Shown here: in pieces, positions 19,411 to 30,152 of the stretch
Layout of the letters: each line of letters begins with the position of its first letter
Numbering within the stretch: the first letter of the stretch is position 1
Source: Phycicoccus endophyticus
GTDB lineage: Bacteria; Actinomycetota; Actinomycetes; Actinomycetales; Dermatophilaceae
NCBI RefSeq assembly: GCF_011326735.1
Contig: NZ_JAANCN010000004.1
Location: 167,608-231,607, forward strand
Reading direction: 5' to 3'
DNA: 64,000 bases
Program-made: the position numbers and the translations under genes
Notes under the pieces: generated by a model
The model's input: only the letters and a program-made list of their open reading frames with translations
What the model was told of the DNA's origin: nothing
Database searches by the model: none

Positions 19411-21189
19411 TCAGCCGTAGGTGCGGAACCCGCGCCCGCTCTTGCGCCCGAGGTAGCCCGCGGTCACGAGGTGCTCCAGCAGCGGCGCCGGGGCGTACCC
19501 GGGCTCACGCAGCTCGACGTACAGCTCGCGCTCGATGGCCAGCGAGACGTCGAGGCCGACGACGTCGAGCAGCTCGAAGGGCCCCATGGGCAGGCCGCAG
19601 CCGGTCTTCATCGCGGTGTCGATGTCGTCGGCGCTCGCGTAGTTCGCCTCGAGCATCTTCACCGCGTCGTTGAGGTAGGGGAAGAGCAGCGCGTTGACGA
19701 TGAACCCACTGCGGTCGCCGCAGGTGACCGCGACCTTGCCGATCCGCCCACAGAGGTCCTGGACGGTCGCGAGCACCTCGGGTGCGGTGGAGACGGTGTG
19801 CACGACCTCGACGAGCCGCATGACCTGGGCCGGGTTGAAGAAGTGCATCCCGATGACGTCCTGCGGGCGCGAGGTGACCTTGGCGCAGTCGATGATCGGC
19901 AGCGAGGAGGTCGTCGTCGCGAGGACGGCCCCGGGCCGGCAGATCCGGTCGAGGTCGCGGAAGAGCTCCTGCTTGACGCCGAGGTCCTCGGCGACCGCCT
20001 CGACCACGAGGTCGACCCCGGCGAGCGCCTCCCGGCCGGTGACGCCGGCCACCCGCCCGAGGAGCGCGTCGGCCGCCTCCTGGTCCATCCGCCCCTTCTC
20101 CACCGCCCGGGCGCAGCTGCGGCCGATCGCGGTGACGACGGCGGCGACCTTCTCCTCGGAGCGGGCCACGAACGTCACGGGGTAGCCCGCCTTGGCGAAG
20201 ACCTCGATGATCCCGGTCGCCATCGTCCCGCTGCCGACGACGCCCACGGTGGCGACCTCGCGCAGGGCGATGCCGGCCGGGACGGCCCCGGAGGGGGTCT
20301 GGGCGTCCGGGACGACCTCCGGCGAGCCGGGCTCGGCGTAGGTGTAGAAGCCCCGCCCGGACTTGCGCCCGAGCATCCCGGCGCTGACCATCTGCTTGAT
20401 GATCGGGCTCGGCGCGTGCAGCCGGTCGCGTCCCTGCCGGTACATCGTGTCGAGGATCTCGTAGGCGGTGTCCAGCCCGATGAGGTCGAGCAGGGCGAGC
20501 GGCCCCATCGGGTAGCCGCAGCCGTAGCGCATGGCGGCGTCGAGGTCCTCGCGGGTGGCGTAGCGCGACTCGTACATGGACACCGCGTGGTTGAGGTAGC
20601 CGAACAGCAGCGCGTTGGCGATGAACCCGGCCTTGTCCCCGACGACCACGGGCTGCTTGCCGAGCCGCTCGGCGAGCGCCTTGACGTCGTCGAAGACGTC
20701 CTCGGCGGTGACCACGGTGCGGATGACCTCGACGAACTGCAGCACCGGCGCCGGGTTGAAGAAGTGCATGCCGACGACCCGCTTGGGGTTGCGTGTCGCG
20801 ACGGCGATCTCGGTGACCGGCAGCGAGGAGGTGTTCGTCGCGAGCACGGCCTCGGGCGAGACGACCTCGTCGAGCCGGGCGAAGATCTCCTTCTTCAGCT
20901 CCAGCTGCTCGGGGACCGCCTCGAGGACGAGCTGGCAGCCGGCGAGGTCGGCCAGGTCGGTCGTGTACCGGATGTGGGCGTGCAGGGCGTCGTACTCGTC
21001 CTGGGTGAGCTTCTCGCGCCGCAGCGCCCGCCCGGTGCTCGCGGCGAGCACCTCGCGACCGTGCGCGAGCGCCTCCGCGCCGGCCTCGACCGCGACGACG
21101 TCGATGCCGTTGCGGGCGAACACCTCGACGATCCCCGCACCCATCGTGCCGAGTCCGATCACACCCACGCTGGTGAAGTCACGCGCCAT
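19411..21189 (-). CDS. 3-hydroxybutyryl-CoA dehydrogenase, tandem two-domain form
   Basis: 592 residues made of two complete 3-hydroxyacyl-CoA dehydrogenase units. Each has a Rossmann start ([26 protein letters not shown]), the catalytic His motif GMHFFNP, and the C-terminal helical signature ([12 protein letters not shown] / [23 protein letters not shown] / [11 protein letters not shown]). It oxidises or reduces 3-hydroxybutyryl/acetoacetyl-CoA with NAD(P). ATG 21189 has AAGGA nine bases upstream and begins directly at the fold; an upstream in-frame start was rejected. With thiolase and ccrA it completes acetyl-CoA to crotonyl-CoA chemistry, apart from the dehydratase. Confidence 0.92.
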   Translation of the reverse strand: MARDFTSVGVIGLGTMGAGIVEVFARNGIDVVAVEAGAEALAHGREVLAASTGRALRREKLTQDEYDALHAHIRYTTDLADLAGCQLVLEAVPEQLELKKEIFARLDEVVSPEAVLATNTSSLPVTEIAVATRNPKRVVGMHFFNPAPVLQFVEVIRTVVTAEDVFDDVKALAERLGKQPVVVGDKAGFIANALLFGYLNHAVSMYESRYATREDLDAAMRYGCGYPMGPLALLDLIGLDTAYEILDTMYRQGRDRLHAPSPIIKQMVSAGMLGRKSGRGFYTYAEPGSPEVVPDAQTPSGAVPAGIALREVATVGVVGSGTMATGIIEVFAKAGYPVTFVARSEEKVAAVVTAIGRSCARAVEKGRMDQEAADALLGRVAGVTGREALAGVDLVVEAVAEDLGVKQELFRDLDRICRPGAVLATTTSSLPIIDCAKVTSRPQDVIGMHFFNPAQVMRLVEVVHTVSTAPEVLATVQDLCGRIGKVAVTCGDRSGFIVNALLFPYLNDAVKMLEANYASADDIDTAMKTGCGLPMGPFELLDVVGLDVSLAIERELYVELREPGYAPAPLLEHLVTAGYLGRKSGRGFRTYG

Positions 21190-21264
21190 GCCGGCGATCC
21201 TTCCAGAGGCCCGAGAGGGCCACGAGGGCGCGCGGGCGTGACGCTGCTTACCCCGGACCGGCAC

Positions 21265-21582
21265 TCACCAGGCCATCCCGGCGGCCACGAGATCGGTCTC
21301 CAGCCCCAGGCGCACCCGGGGGTCCAGGGGCAGCCGCCCGACCGGCGCGGGGACCTGCGCGTGGGCGCACAGCTGGACGAGGACGTGGTCGTAGGCGGCC
21401 CGGGCGGCGGCGAGCCGGGCGGCGGGGTGCGGCTGGCCGTCGGCCTCGGTGCGCCGCACCTGCTCGGCGAGCCGGGCCAGCTCGAGGGCGAGCAGCACCG
21501 CAGGCAGTGGCTCCGGGGGCCGGCGCCCGGCCAGGCCCGCCCGCTCCATCGTGCGGGCCAGCACGGCCAGCGCAGCCCTCAT
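21265..21582 (-). CDS. Conserved hypothetical protein
   Basis: 105 residues, Ala/Leu/Arg rich and helical ([16 protein letters not shown] ... VAAGMAW), no recognised domain. GAGGTGAGG precedes ATG 21582. It is divergent from nucS with 72 bases between starts. A long open frame continues upstream but only as the shadow of nucS. Function not assigned. Confidence 0.55.
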   Translation of the reverse strand: MRAALAVLARTMERAGLAGRRPPEPLPAVLLALELARLAEQVRRTEADGQPHPAARLAAARAAYDHVLVQLCAHAQVPAPVGRLPLDPRVRLGLETDLVAAGMAW

Positions 21583-21640
21583 CGGCCTCACCTCGCGACC
21601 AGTGTGCGCCGGGGCCCGGGCACCGGCAACCCGGCGCCGG

Positions 21641-21646
21641 TAGGGT
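21641..21646 (+). promoter_or_regulatory. -10 box of nucS (leaderless)
   Basis: TAGGGT, then 8 bases to GTG 21655; no convincing -35 element. Confidence 0.5.
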
Positions 21647-21654
21647 GCTCGCTC

Positions 21655-22350
21655 GTGCGGATGGTCATTGCGACGTGCTCGGTCGACTACGAGGGGCGGC
21701 TCACGGCACACCTGCCGCTCGCGACCCGCCTCCTGCTCGTCAAGGCCGACGGCTCGGTGCTCGTGCACTCCGACGGCGGCTCGTACAAGCCGCTGAACTG
21801 GATGGCGCCGCCGTGCTCGATGGCCGAGGTCGAGCCGGACGAGGAGGAGCGCGCCGACGGCGTGAGCACCGTGTGGGTGGTCCGGCACGCGAAGTCCGAG
21901 GACCGGCTGCGGGTGCGCCTGCACGAGGTCGTCCACGACACCGAGCACGACCTCGGGGTCGACCCGGGCCTGGTCAAGGACGGCGTCGAGGCCCACCTGC
22001 AGCGGCTGCTCGCCGAGCACATCACGACCCTCGGCGAGGGGTACACGCTCTCCCGGCGGGAGTACATGACCGCGATCGGGCCGGTCGACATCCTGTGCCG
22101 GGACGCCGCGGGCGGGCACGTCGCGGTCGAGATCAAGCGGCGCGGCGAGATCGACGGCGTGGAGCAGCTGACCCGCTACCTCGAGCTGCTCAACCGCGAC
22201 CCGCACCTCGCGCCGGTGACGGGGGTCTTCGCGGCCCAGGCCATCAAGCCGCAGGCGCGCACCCTCGCCGAGGACCGCGGCATCCGCTGCGTCGTCCTCG
22301 ACTACGACGCCCTGCGCGGCGTCGACGACCGCGAGCACCGGCTGTTCTGA
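21655..22350 (+). CDS. nucS: Endonuclease NucS (EndoMS), non-canonical mismatch repair
   Basis: 231 residues, standard length. It cuts both strands at mismatched bases and replaces MutS/MutL in actinobacteria. N-terminal DNA-binding domain ([25 protein letters not shown]) and C-terminal RecB-like nuclease with Asp145 (GPVDILC), Glu159 and Lys161 (VEIKRRG). The C-terminal end REHRLF fits the short motif by which NucS contacts the sliding clamp. GTG 21655 follows a -10 box by 8 bases. In many actinobacteria nucS lies downstream of the atp cluster, here about 5 kb away. Confidence 0.96.
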   Translation: MRMVIATCSVDYEGRLTAHLPLATRLLLVKADGSVLVHSDGGSYKPLNWMAPPCSMAEVEPDEEERADGVSTVWVVRHAKSEDRLRVRLHEVVHDTEHDLGVDPGLVKDGVEAHLQRLLAEHITTLGEGYTLSRREYMTAIGPVDILCRDAAGGHVAVEIKRRGEIDGVEQLTRYLELLNRDPHLAPVTGVFAAQAIKPQARTLAEDRGIRCVVLDYDALRGVDDREHRLF

Positions 22351-22356
22351 GCGGCC

Positions 22357-22382
22357 GTTTCACCGGCCGGCCGCCCGGGTAG
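22357..22382 (+). promoter_or_regulatory. SigB/SigF-type stress promoter
   Basis: GTTT (22357-22360), 16 bases, GGGTAG (22377-22382), then 9 bases to ATG 22392. GTTT-N14-17-GGGTA is the classic general-stress sigma consensus in actinobacteria and Bacillus. Confidence 0.6.
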
Positions 22383-22391
22383 CGCCCGGAC

Positions 22392-22937
22392 ATGACCGAT
22401 ACCCACAGCACGTCCCGCAAGGTCGCCTTCCTCGTCGCCACCGAGGGCATCGAGCAGGTGGAGCTCACCGAGCCCTGGCAGGCGGTGCTCGACGCCGGCT
22501 TCGAGCCCGTCCTGCTCTCCACCGAGAGCGGCCGGGTCCAGGCGTTCGACCACCTCGACAAGGCCGACACCTTCGAGGTCGACGCCACCGTCGCGCAGAG
22601 CGAGGTGGGCGACTACGCGGCGCTCGTCCTGCCCGGCGGCGTCGCCAACCCCGACGCGCTGCGCACCGACAGCGACGCCGTCTCCTTCGTGCGCACGTTC
22701 CTCGAGTCCGGCAAGCCGGTCGCGGCGATCTGCCACGCCCCGTGGACCCTCATCGAGGCCGGCGTCGTGCGCGGGCGGACGCTGACGTCCTGGCCGAGCC
22801 TGCAGACCGACCTGCGCAACGCCGGTGCCACGTGGGAGGACCGCGAGCTCGTCGTCGACGACAACCTCATCACCAGCCGCAACCCGGGCGACCTGCCGGC
22901 CTTCACCGGCGCACTGACCGACGCGCTCAGCGGCTGA
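22392..22937 (+). CDS. DJ-1/PfpI-family protein (type 1 glutamine amidotransferase fold)
   Basis: 181 residues. Core motifs: ATEGIEQVELTEP with the conserved Glu, LVLPGGVANPD, the nucleophile elbow AAICHAPW with reactive Cys, and TSWPSLQTDLRNAGATW. This YhbO/PfpI type acts as a stress-induced deglycase, chaperone or peptidase. A stress sigma promoter (GTTT...GGGTAG) lies just upstream. Its 3' end overlaps the convergent ecm gene by 11 bases. The precise activity is not decided by sequence. Confidence 0.92.
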   Translation: MTDTHSTSRKVAFLVATEGIEQVELTEPWQAVLDAGFEPVLLSTESGRVQAFDHLDKADTFEVDATVAQSEVGDYAALVLPGGVANPDALRTDSDAVSFVRTFLESGKPVAAICHAPWTLIEAGVVRGRTLTSWPSLQTDLRNAGATWEDRELVVDDNLITSRNPGDLPAFTGALTDALSG

Positions 22938-24993
22938 CCGGCGCCCCGACCGGGGCCAGGCCGCGCCCGGCGCGGATGACGTCGACGAAGCGGGCCATGA
23001 TCTCGGTGAGCCCGAAGTCCTTCGGGGTGAACACCGCGGCCACCCCGAGCTCGGTGAGCCGGCGGGCGTCGGCGTCCGGGATGATCCCGCCGACGACGAC
23101 CGGCACGTCGCCCGCGCCGGCCGCCCGCATCCGCTCCAGGACCTCGGGCACCAGCTCCATGTGCGAGCCGGAGAGGATCGAGAGGCCGACGAGGTGGACG
23201 TCCTCGGCCACGGCGGCACCGACGATCTGCTCCGGGGTGAGCCGGATGCCCTGGTAGACGACCTCGAAGCCGGCGTCCCGGGCGCGCACCGCGATCTGCT
23301 CGGCCCCGTTGGAGTGCCCGTCGAGACCGGGCTTGCCGACGAGGATGCGCAGCCGCTCGCCGAGCTCCTCGCCGGTGGTGCGGACCAGGTCACGGACGCG
23401 CGCGAGGTCGGCGCCGCCCCCGGCCGCCCCCACCGAGCCCCCGACGCCGGTCGGGGCCCGGAACTCGCCGAAGACCTCGCGCAGCGCGCCGGCCCACTCC
23501 CCCGTCGTCAGCCCGGCCCGCGCGCACTCCAGGGTCGCCGGCATGAGGTTGGTCGACGTCGCGGCCGCCTCCCGCAGGGCCTCCAGGGCCGCCTGCGCCC
23601 GGGCCCGCCGGCCCTCGTCGGCGTCCCGCTCGGCCCGCCAGCGCGCCACGGCCTCGGCCGCGGCCGCCTCGACGCCGGGGTCGACGGTCTGGATGGCGGT
23701 GTCGAGGTCGGCGGTGAGCGGGTTGGGCTCGGTGGACTCGAAGCGGTTGACGCCGACGACGACCTCCTCGCCGGCCTCGATCCGGGCCCGGCGGCGGGCG
23801 TGCGAGGCGACGAGCTCGGCCTTCATGTACCCGCTCTCCACGGCGGCGACGGCGCCGCCGAGCTCGGCGACCCGCGCCATCTCAGCCCGCGCGCCGGCGA
23901 CGAGCTCCTCGACCTTGGCCTCGACGACGGCCGAGCCCTCGAAGAGGTCGTCGTACTCGAGCAGGTCGGACTCGTAGGCGAGCACCTGCTGGATGCGCAG
24001 GGACCACTGCTGGTCCCAGGGCCGGGGCAGGCCGAGCGCCTCGTTCCACGCCGGCAGCTGCACCGCGCGGGCGCGGGCGTCCTTGGAGAGGGTGACCGCG
24101 AGCATCTCCAGGACGATCCGCTGGAGGTTGTTCTCCGGCTGGGCCTCGGTCAGGCCGAGCGAGTTGACCTGGACGCCGTAGCGGAAGCGCCGCTGCCGGG
24201 GGTCCTGCACGCCGTAGCGCTCCCGGGTCAGCTCGTCCCACAGCCGGACGAAGGCGCGCATCTTGCACATCTCCTCGACGAAGCGCACCCCGGCGTTGAC
24301 GAAGAAGGAGATGCGGGCGACAACCTCGCCGAAGCGCTCCGGCGGCACCTGTCCGGAGTCGCGCACGGCATCGAGCACGGCCACCGCGGTGGACATCGCG
24401 TAGGCGATCTCCTGCACGGGCGTCGCGCCGGCCTCCTGGAGGTGGTAGCTGCAGATGTTCACCGGGTTCCACCGGGGCAGCTCGGCGACCGTGTAGGCGA
24501 CGACGTCGGTGGTCAGCCGGATCGAGGGTGCCGGGGGGAATGCGTAGGTCCCGCGGGAGAGGTACTCCTTGATGATGTCGTTCTGCGTCGTGCCGGTGAG
24601 AGCACGCACGACCGCCGCCGGGTCCTCGCCGGCCGCCTGCGCCTGCTCCTCGGCGACGACCTGGTAGAGCGCGAGCAGCCACATGGCGGTGGCGTTGATC
24701 GTCATCGAGGTGTTCATCGAGGCCAGCGGGATGCCCTCGAAGAGCGCGCGCATGTCGCCGAGGTGGCTCACCGGCACCCCGACCTTGCCGACCTCGCCGC
24801 GCGCCAGCGGGTGGTCGGGGTCGTAGCCGGTCTGGGTCGGCAGGTCGAAGGCGACCGACAGGCCGGTCTGGCCCTTGTCGAGGTTGCGGCGGTAGAGGGC
24901 GTTGCTCGCCGCCGCGCTCGAGTGGCCGGCGTAGGTGCGCATGACCCACGGGCGGTCGCGCTCGCGGCGCGAGGGGTCACTGCTCTCGGACAT
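22927..24993 (-). CDS. ecm: Ethylmalonyl-CoA mutase (adenosylcobalamin-dependent)
   Basis: 688 residues. Converts (2R)-ethylmalonyl-CoA to (2S)-methylsuccinyl-CoA. The large barrel domain starts WVMRTYAGHSSAAASNALYR and has GQTGLSVAFDLPTQTGYD and the family-typical EVGKVGVPVSHLGDM; the C-terminal B12 domain contains GKPGLDGHSNGAEQIA (cobalt-ligating His of the DxHxxG motif) and LVGLSILSGSHM. The wording of the N-terminus matches MeaA/Ecm rather than methylmalonyl-CoA mutase. ATG 24993 follows TAGCGT by 7 bases. It works with ccrA, epimerase, meaB and the adenosyltransferase in this window. Confidence 0.92.
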   Translation of the reverse strand: MSESSDPSRRERDRPWVMRTYAGHSSAAASNALYRRNLDKGQTGLSVAFDLPTQTGYDPDHPLARGEVGKVGVPVSHLGDMRALFEGIPLASMNTSMTINATAMWLLALYQVVAEEQAQAAGEDPAAVVRALTGTTQNDIIKEYLSRGTYAFPPAPSIRLTTDVVAYTVAELPRWNPVNICSYHLQEAGATPVQEIAYAMSTAVAVLDAVRDSGQVPPERFGEVVARISFFVNAGVRFVEEMCKMRAFVRLWDELTRERYGVQDPRQRRFRYGVQVNSLGLTEAQPENNLQRIVLEMLAVTLSKDARARAVQLPAWNEALGLPRPWDQQWSLRIQQVLAYESDLLEYDDLFEGSAVVEAKVEELVAGARAEMARVAELGGAVAAVESGYMKAELVASHARRRARIEAGEEVVVGVNRFESTEPNPLTADLDTAIQTVDPGVEAAAAEAVARWRAERDADEGRRARAQAALEALREAAATSTNLMPATLECARAGLTTGEWAGALREVFGEFRAPTGVGGSVGAAGGGADLARVRDLVRTTGEELGERLRILVGKPGLDGHSNGAEQIAVRARDAGFEVVYQGIRLTPEQIVGAAVAEDVHLVGLSILSGSHMELVPEVLERMRAAGAGDVPVVVGGIIPDADARRLTELGVAAVFTPKDFGLTEIMARFVDVIRAGRGLAPVGAPVSR

Positions 24994-25000
24994 GGCGGGA

Positions 25001-25006
25001 ACGCTA
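25001..25006 (-). promoter_or_regulatory. -10 box of ecm (leaderless)
   Basis: TAGCGT on the minus strand, 7 bases before ATG 24993. Confidence 0.5.
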
Positions 25007-25081
25007 GCCGCAGGGTGCGGGAGCGGGTAGGTCACCCGGCGTGAGAGTGCCCACACGTGAGGCCCGCCACGGGGGGCGGTC

Positions 25082-25441
25082 CTAGGAGGTCGCGGCCGCG
25101 GGACCGGGCCGGGGAGGCGCGAGCGGGAGCATCCCGTGCAGCCGCGCCCGCACGAGGAGCCGGCGGGTGCGGTCGGTGGCGGCCACGACGGTCAGCGGGC
25201 GGCCGGCCCGCCGCGCGCGCCGGTGGAGCTCGACGAGCAGGCCGACGGCGGAGGCGTCGGCGAGCTCGAGCTCCTCGAGGTCCAGCGCCAGTGGCTCGTG
25301 CCCGTCGGCGAGGAGCCGGTGGAGGGTGAGCCGGACGTCGGGCACGGTGCGTACCTCGAGCCGTCCGGAGAGGGCCACGTCCACGATGCCCGGGCCGGGC
25401 CGCTCGGTGATCGTCACGATGGGTCGCCCCTGCTCGCCCAC
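25082..25441 (-). CDS. STAS-domain protein, anti-anti-sigma factor-like
   Basis: 119 residues spanning one STAS domain: VDVALSGRLEVRTVP, LALDLEELELADASAVGLLVEL, RLLVRARLHGML. The phosphorylatable serine of this family would be the Ser of DASAVGLL. Such proteins relieve sigma factors by binding their anti-sigma kinase. No kinase or sigma gene lies next to it, so its partner is elsewhere. GTG 25441 has GGAAGGGGAG upstream. Role inferred from the domain only. Confidence 0.8.
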   Translation of the reverse strand: MGEQGRPIVTITERPGPGIVDVALSGRLEVRTVPDVRLTLHRLLADGHEPLALDLEELELADASAVGLLVELHRRARRAGRPLTVVAATDRTRRLLVRARLHGMLPLAPPRPGPAAATS

Positions 25442-25596
25442 TGCGCTCCCCTTCCGTCACGCCGTCGTGTGCCCCTATGGACGCACGGAGGGGGCCCCGG
25501 GATACGCCAGAAGCGGTAAAGGTTCGGCAAAGATGTGCCGTTGGCACCAAACGGCCACCCCGCCGACGCCCGTGGACATCTGCGACGCTGGTCCCC

Positions 25597-26217
25597 ATGG
25601 TCAACCTCACCCGCATCTACACGCGGACCGGCGACGACGGCACGACCGGCCTCGGCGACTTCAGCCGCACGGCAAAGACCGACCCCCGGCTCGCGGCGTA
25701 CGCCGACGTCAACGAGGCCAACGCGGTGCTCGGGGTCGCGCTGGCGGTCGGCGACCTGCCCGAGGACCTGCGCCGGGTCCTCCTGCGCGTGCAGAACGAC
25801 CTCTTCGACGTCGGGGCCGATCTGTCCACGCCGCTGCGCGAGCGCTACGACCACGAGCCGCTGCGGGTGCACGAGGAGTGGGTGGGCGAGCTCGAGGCCG
25901 ACTGCGACCGCTTCCTCGAGCCCCTGGAGAAGCTGCGCTCGTTCATCCTCCCCGGCGGTTCCCCCGGCGCCGCCCACCTCCACCACGCCCTCACCGTCGT
26001 CCGCCGCGCCGAACGCTCGACCTGGGCCGCCATCGAGGCCTACGGCACCGAGCCGGCGGACGAGCGCGGAACCGGGGGCGTCAACCCCACCACCGCGCGC
26101 TACCTCAACCGGCTCTCGGACCTGCTCTTCGTCATGGCCCGCACCGCCGCCGCGGCCGCGGGCGGCGACGTCCTCTGGCGCCCCGGCGGTGGCCGGGTCG
26201 CCGCCCCGGGCGACTAG
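25597..26217 (+). CDS. Cob(I)alamin adenosyltransferase, PduO type
   Basis: 206 residues. Transfers the adenosyl group of ATP to cob(I)alamin to make coenzyme B12. Signature ATP site at the N-terminus (RIYTRTGDDGTTGLGDFSR), helix-bundle body, conserved VQNDLFDVGADLSTP, FILPGGSPGAAHLHHA and VVRRAERS. Its product is the cofactor of ethylmalonyl-CoA mutase encoded 600 bases away on the other strand, and meaB would chaperone it. ATG 25597 begins at the family N-terminus; GACGCT seven bases upstream may be a weak leaderless -10. Confidence 0.94.
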   Translation: MVNLTRIYTRTGDDGTTGLGDFSRTAKTDPRLAAYADVNEANAVLGVALAVGDLPEDLRRVLLRVQNDLFDVGADLSTPLRERYDHEPLRVHEEWVGELEADCDRFLEPLEKLRSFILPGGSPGAAHLHHALTVVRRAERSTWAAIEAYGTEPADERGTGGVNPTTARYLNRLSDLLFVMARTAAAAAGGDVLWRPGGGRVAAPGD

Positions 26218-26265
26218 CCGCACCCGCAGCCCGCGCGTCGGAGCCCTGGTGGCCAGGGGCGTCCG

Positions 26266-26271
26266 TAGGTT
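26266..26271 (+). promoter_or_regulatory. -10 box of VanZ-like gene (leaderless)
   Basis: TAGGTT, then 6 bases to GTG 26278. Confidence 0.45.
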
Positions 26272-26277
26272 CGCTGG

Positions 26278-26970
26278 GTGAGACAGCTCACCGCGGTCGG
26301 ATGGGCGGGGACCGTCCTGGCCCCGCTGGTGGTCGCATGGGCGTTGTCGCTCGTGGACGGGCGAGCGCGGGGCTGGGGTGTGTGGCCACGCGTCGCCGCC
26401 GTGGTGGTCGGCGCGGCCGCGGCGACAGCGGCGGCTCTGACCGGGTGGGTCGACAACTTCTGGCGATGGCTGGAGCCGGCGAGCTGGTCCACGGTCATCG
26501 TCGTCGTCGGTCTTGCCACGGTGGTGGCCACCTGTGCCCGGCACCCGCTGCGCCTGAGCAGGAACGAGTGGCTGTGGTCGGCCGCTGCCCTCAGCCTGTA
26601 CTGGGTCGCCACCCTCCCCGCCCGTCGGCTCGCGCCGACGTCTGCCGGCACACCGTCGGACCGCCTGGTGCGGTGTGTGGCCGGCATCGACCGCTTCGTC
26701 CCCACGTCGTTCGCCGACCTCACCGTGGATGTGCTGCCCAACGCTGTGCTGTGCGCTCCGCTGGGTCTCCTGCTCGGCGTGACGCATGTCGGCTGGCGCC
26801 GGTCCCTCGCGACCCTCCTGGTCATGGCCGCGAGCATCGAGGCCTACCAGGCCCTGTTCACGCACAGCACCTGCGCCCCGCGGGACGTCGTCGCCAACTG
26901 TCTCGGGGCGCTCGCCGGCCTTCTCCTCGCCCGGGCGGCTCCGCGAGCGCCCACCCCGGTCGAGGGGTGA
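26278..26970 (+). CDS. VanZ-like membrane protein
   Basis: 230 residues with about six hydrophobic helices. The C-terminal half matches the VanZ pattern: DVLPNAVLCAPLGLLLGV, then SIEAYQAL and RDVVANCLGALAGLLLA. VanZ homologues are linked to resistance to glycopeptides or membrane stress, but most are uncharacterised. The N-terminal part (about 1-110) is less conserved. GTG 26278 lies 6 bases after a -10 box. No partner gene. Confidence 0.75.
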   Translation: MRQLTAVGWAGTVLAPLVVAWALSLVDGRARGWGVWPRVAAVVVGAAAATAAALTGWVDNFWRWLEPASWSTVIVVVGLATVVATCARHPLRLSRNEWLWSAAALSLYWVATLPARRLAPTSAGTPSDRLVRCVAGIDRFVPTSFADLTVDVLPNAVLCAPLGLLLGVTHVGWRRSLATLLVMAASIEAYQALFTHSTCAPRDVVANCLGALAGLLLARAAPRAPTPVEG

Positions 26971-27013
26971 CGGGGCGCGACCCCCGGGTGGCGGTGAAAC
27001 GCGCGGCGAGGCC

Positions 27014-27445
27014 CTAGGCGACGTTGACGTTGTACCCGGGGGGACTGGACTCCAGCCACGCCCGGACGGCCGTGTACGCGGCGGGGACGAACGCGAACTC
27101 GCAGGTGCGCCCGCCCGCCCGGCCGCTCACGGCGACCGGCTCGGCGAGCCCGGGGATGACGTCGGGTGTCGGCCGCGGCGACCCGAGCTCGACCTGCCCG
27201 CGCAGCCAGGAGACCTCGGGGCGCACCGAGGGCCCGACGATGCTGAACCACTCGAACCGGTCGGCGCCGAGCCGGGCGAGGCCGAGCCGCCAGCGCGCCT
27301 CCGGCTCGTCCCGGCGAGCGCAGAGCATCACCGGGCGGCCGTCACCGGAGATGATGCGTCGGCGCGCCCACACGAAGGTGAGCGCGCCGACGACGAGGAC
27401 GACGAGGAGGACGAGGACGAGCTCGGAGGCGTTCACAGCGCTCAT
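27014..27445 (-). CDS. DUF2550 membrane-anchored protein
   Basis: 143 residues: one N-terminal helix (ELVLVLLVVLVVGALTFVW), then a small beta-rich domain (GDGRPVMLCARRDEPEARWRLGLARLG, FEWFSIVGPSVRPEVSW). This family sits directly after atpC in many actinobacteria, as here (24 bases after its stop), and is likely in the same transcript. Function unknown; a link to ATP synthase is suggested only by position. Confidence 0.85.
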   Translation of the reverse strand: MSAVNASELVLVLLVVLVVGALTFVWARRRIISGDGRPVMLCARRDEPEARWRLGLARLGADRFEWFSIVGPSVRPEVSWLRGQVELGSPRPTPDVIPGLAEPVAVSGRAGGRTCEFAFVPAAYTAVRAWLESSPPGYNVNVA

Positions 27446-27468
27446 CGCCAGCCCGTCCTCGCCGGTCG

Positions 27469-27734
27469 TCAGGAGCCCATGCCGGCGGCGTCCACCGTCT
27501 CGGCGACGATCGTCACCCGGTCGTGGTCGACGGACATGAAGCCGCCGTCGACGGTCGCGGTCCGCCACCCGCCGGAGTTGATCCGCACCTCGCCCTCGGC
27601 GAGGACGCAGAGCATCGGCTGGTGCCCGGGCAGGACGCCGAGGTCACCCTCGACGGACCGCGCGCTCACCTGGCTCGCCTCGCCCTCCCAGACCTTGCGG
27701 TCCGCGGCGACGAGCTCGACCTGGAGGGCGGCCA

Positions 27735-27735
<1 letters not shown>
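27469..27735 (-). CDS. atpC: ATP synthase F1 epsilon subunit
   Basis: 88 residues, the short actinobacterial form: mainly the N-terminal beta-sandwich (LQVELVAADRKVWEGEASQV, GDLGVLPGHQPML) and little of the C-terminal two-helix inhibitory domain. The start ATG shares one base with the atpD stop (TGATG). Couples rotor to catalytic head. Confidence 0.95.
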
Positions 27736-30112
<2,377 letters not shown>

Positions 30113-30152
30113 GTCTTTCCGCCTTTCGTGATGATGCTCGGTGGACCGCGCC

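Noticed and set aside
18133..22350. 1405-codon open frame on the plus strand
   Set aside because: It is the antisense shadow of the dehydrogenase-like and 3-hydroxyacyl-CoA dehydrogenase genes, in frame with nucS only at its end; high G+C makes such frames common.
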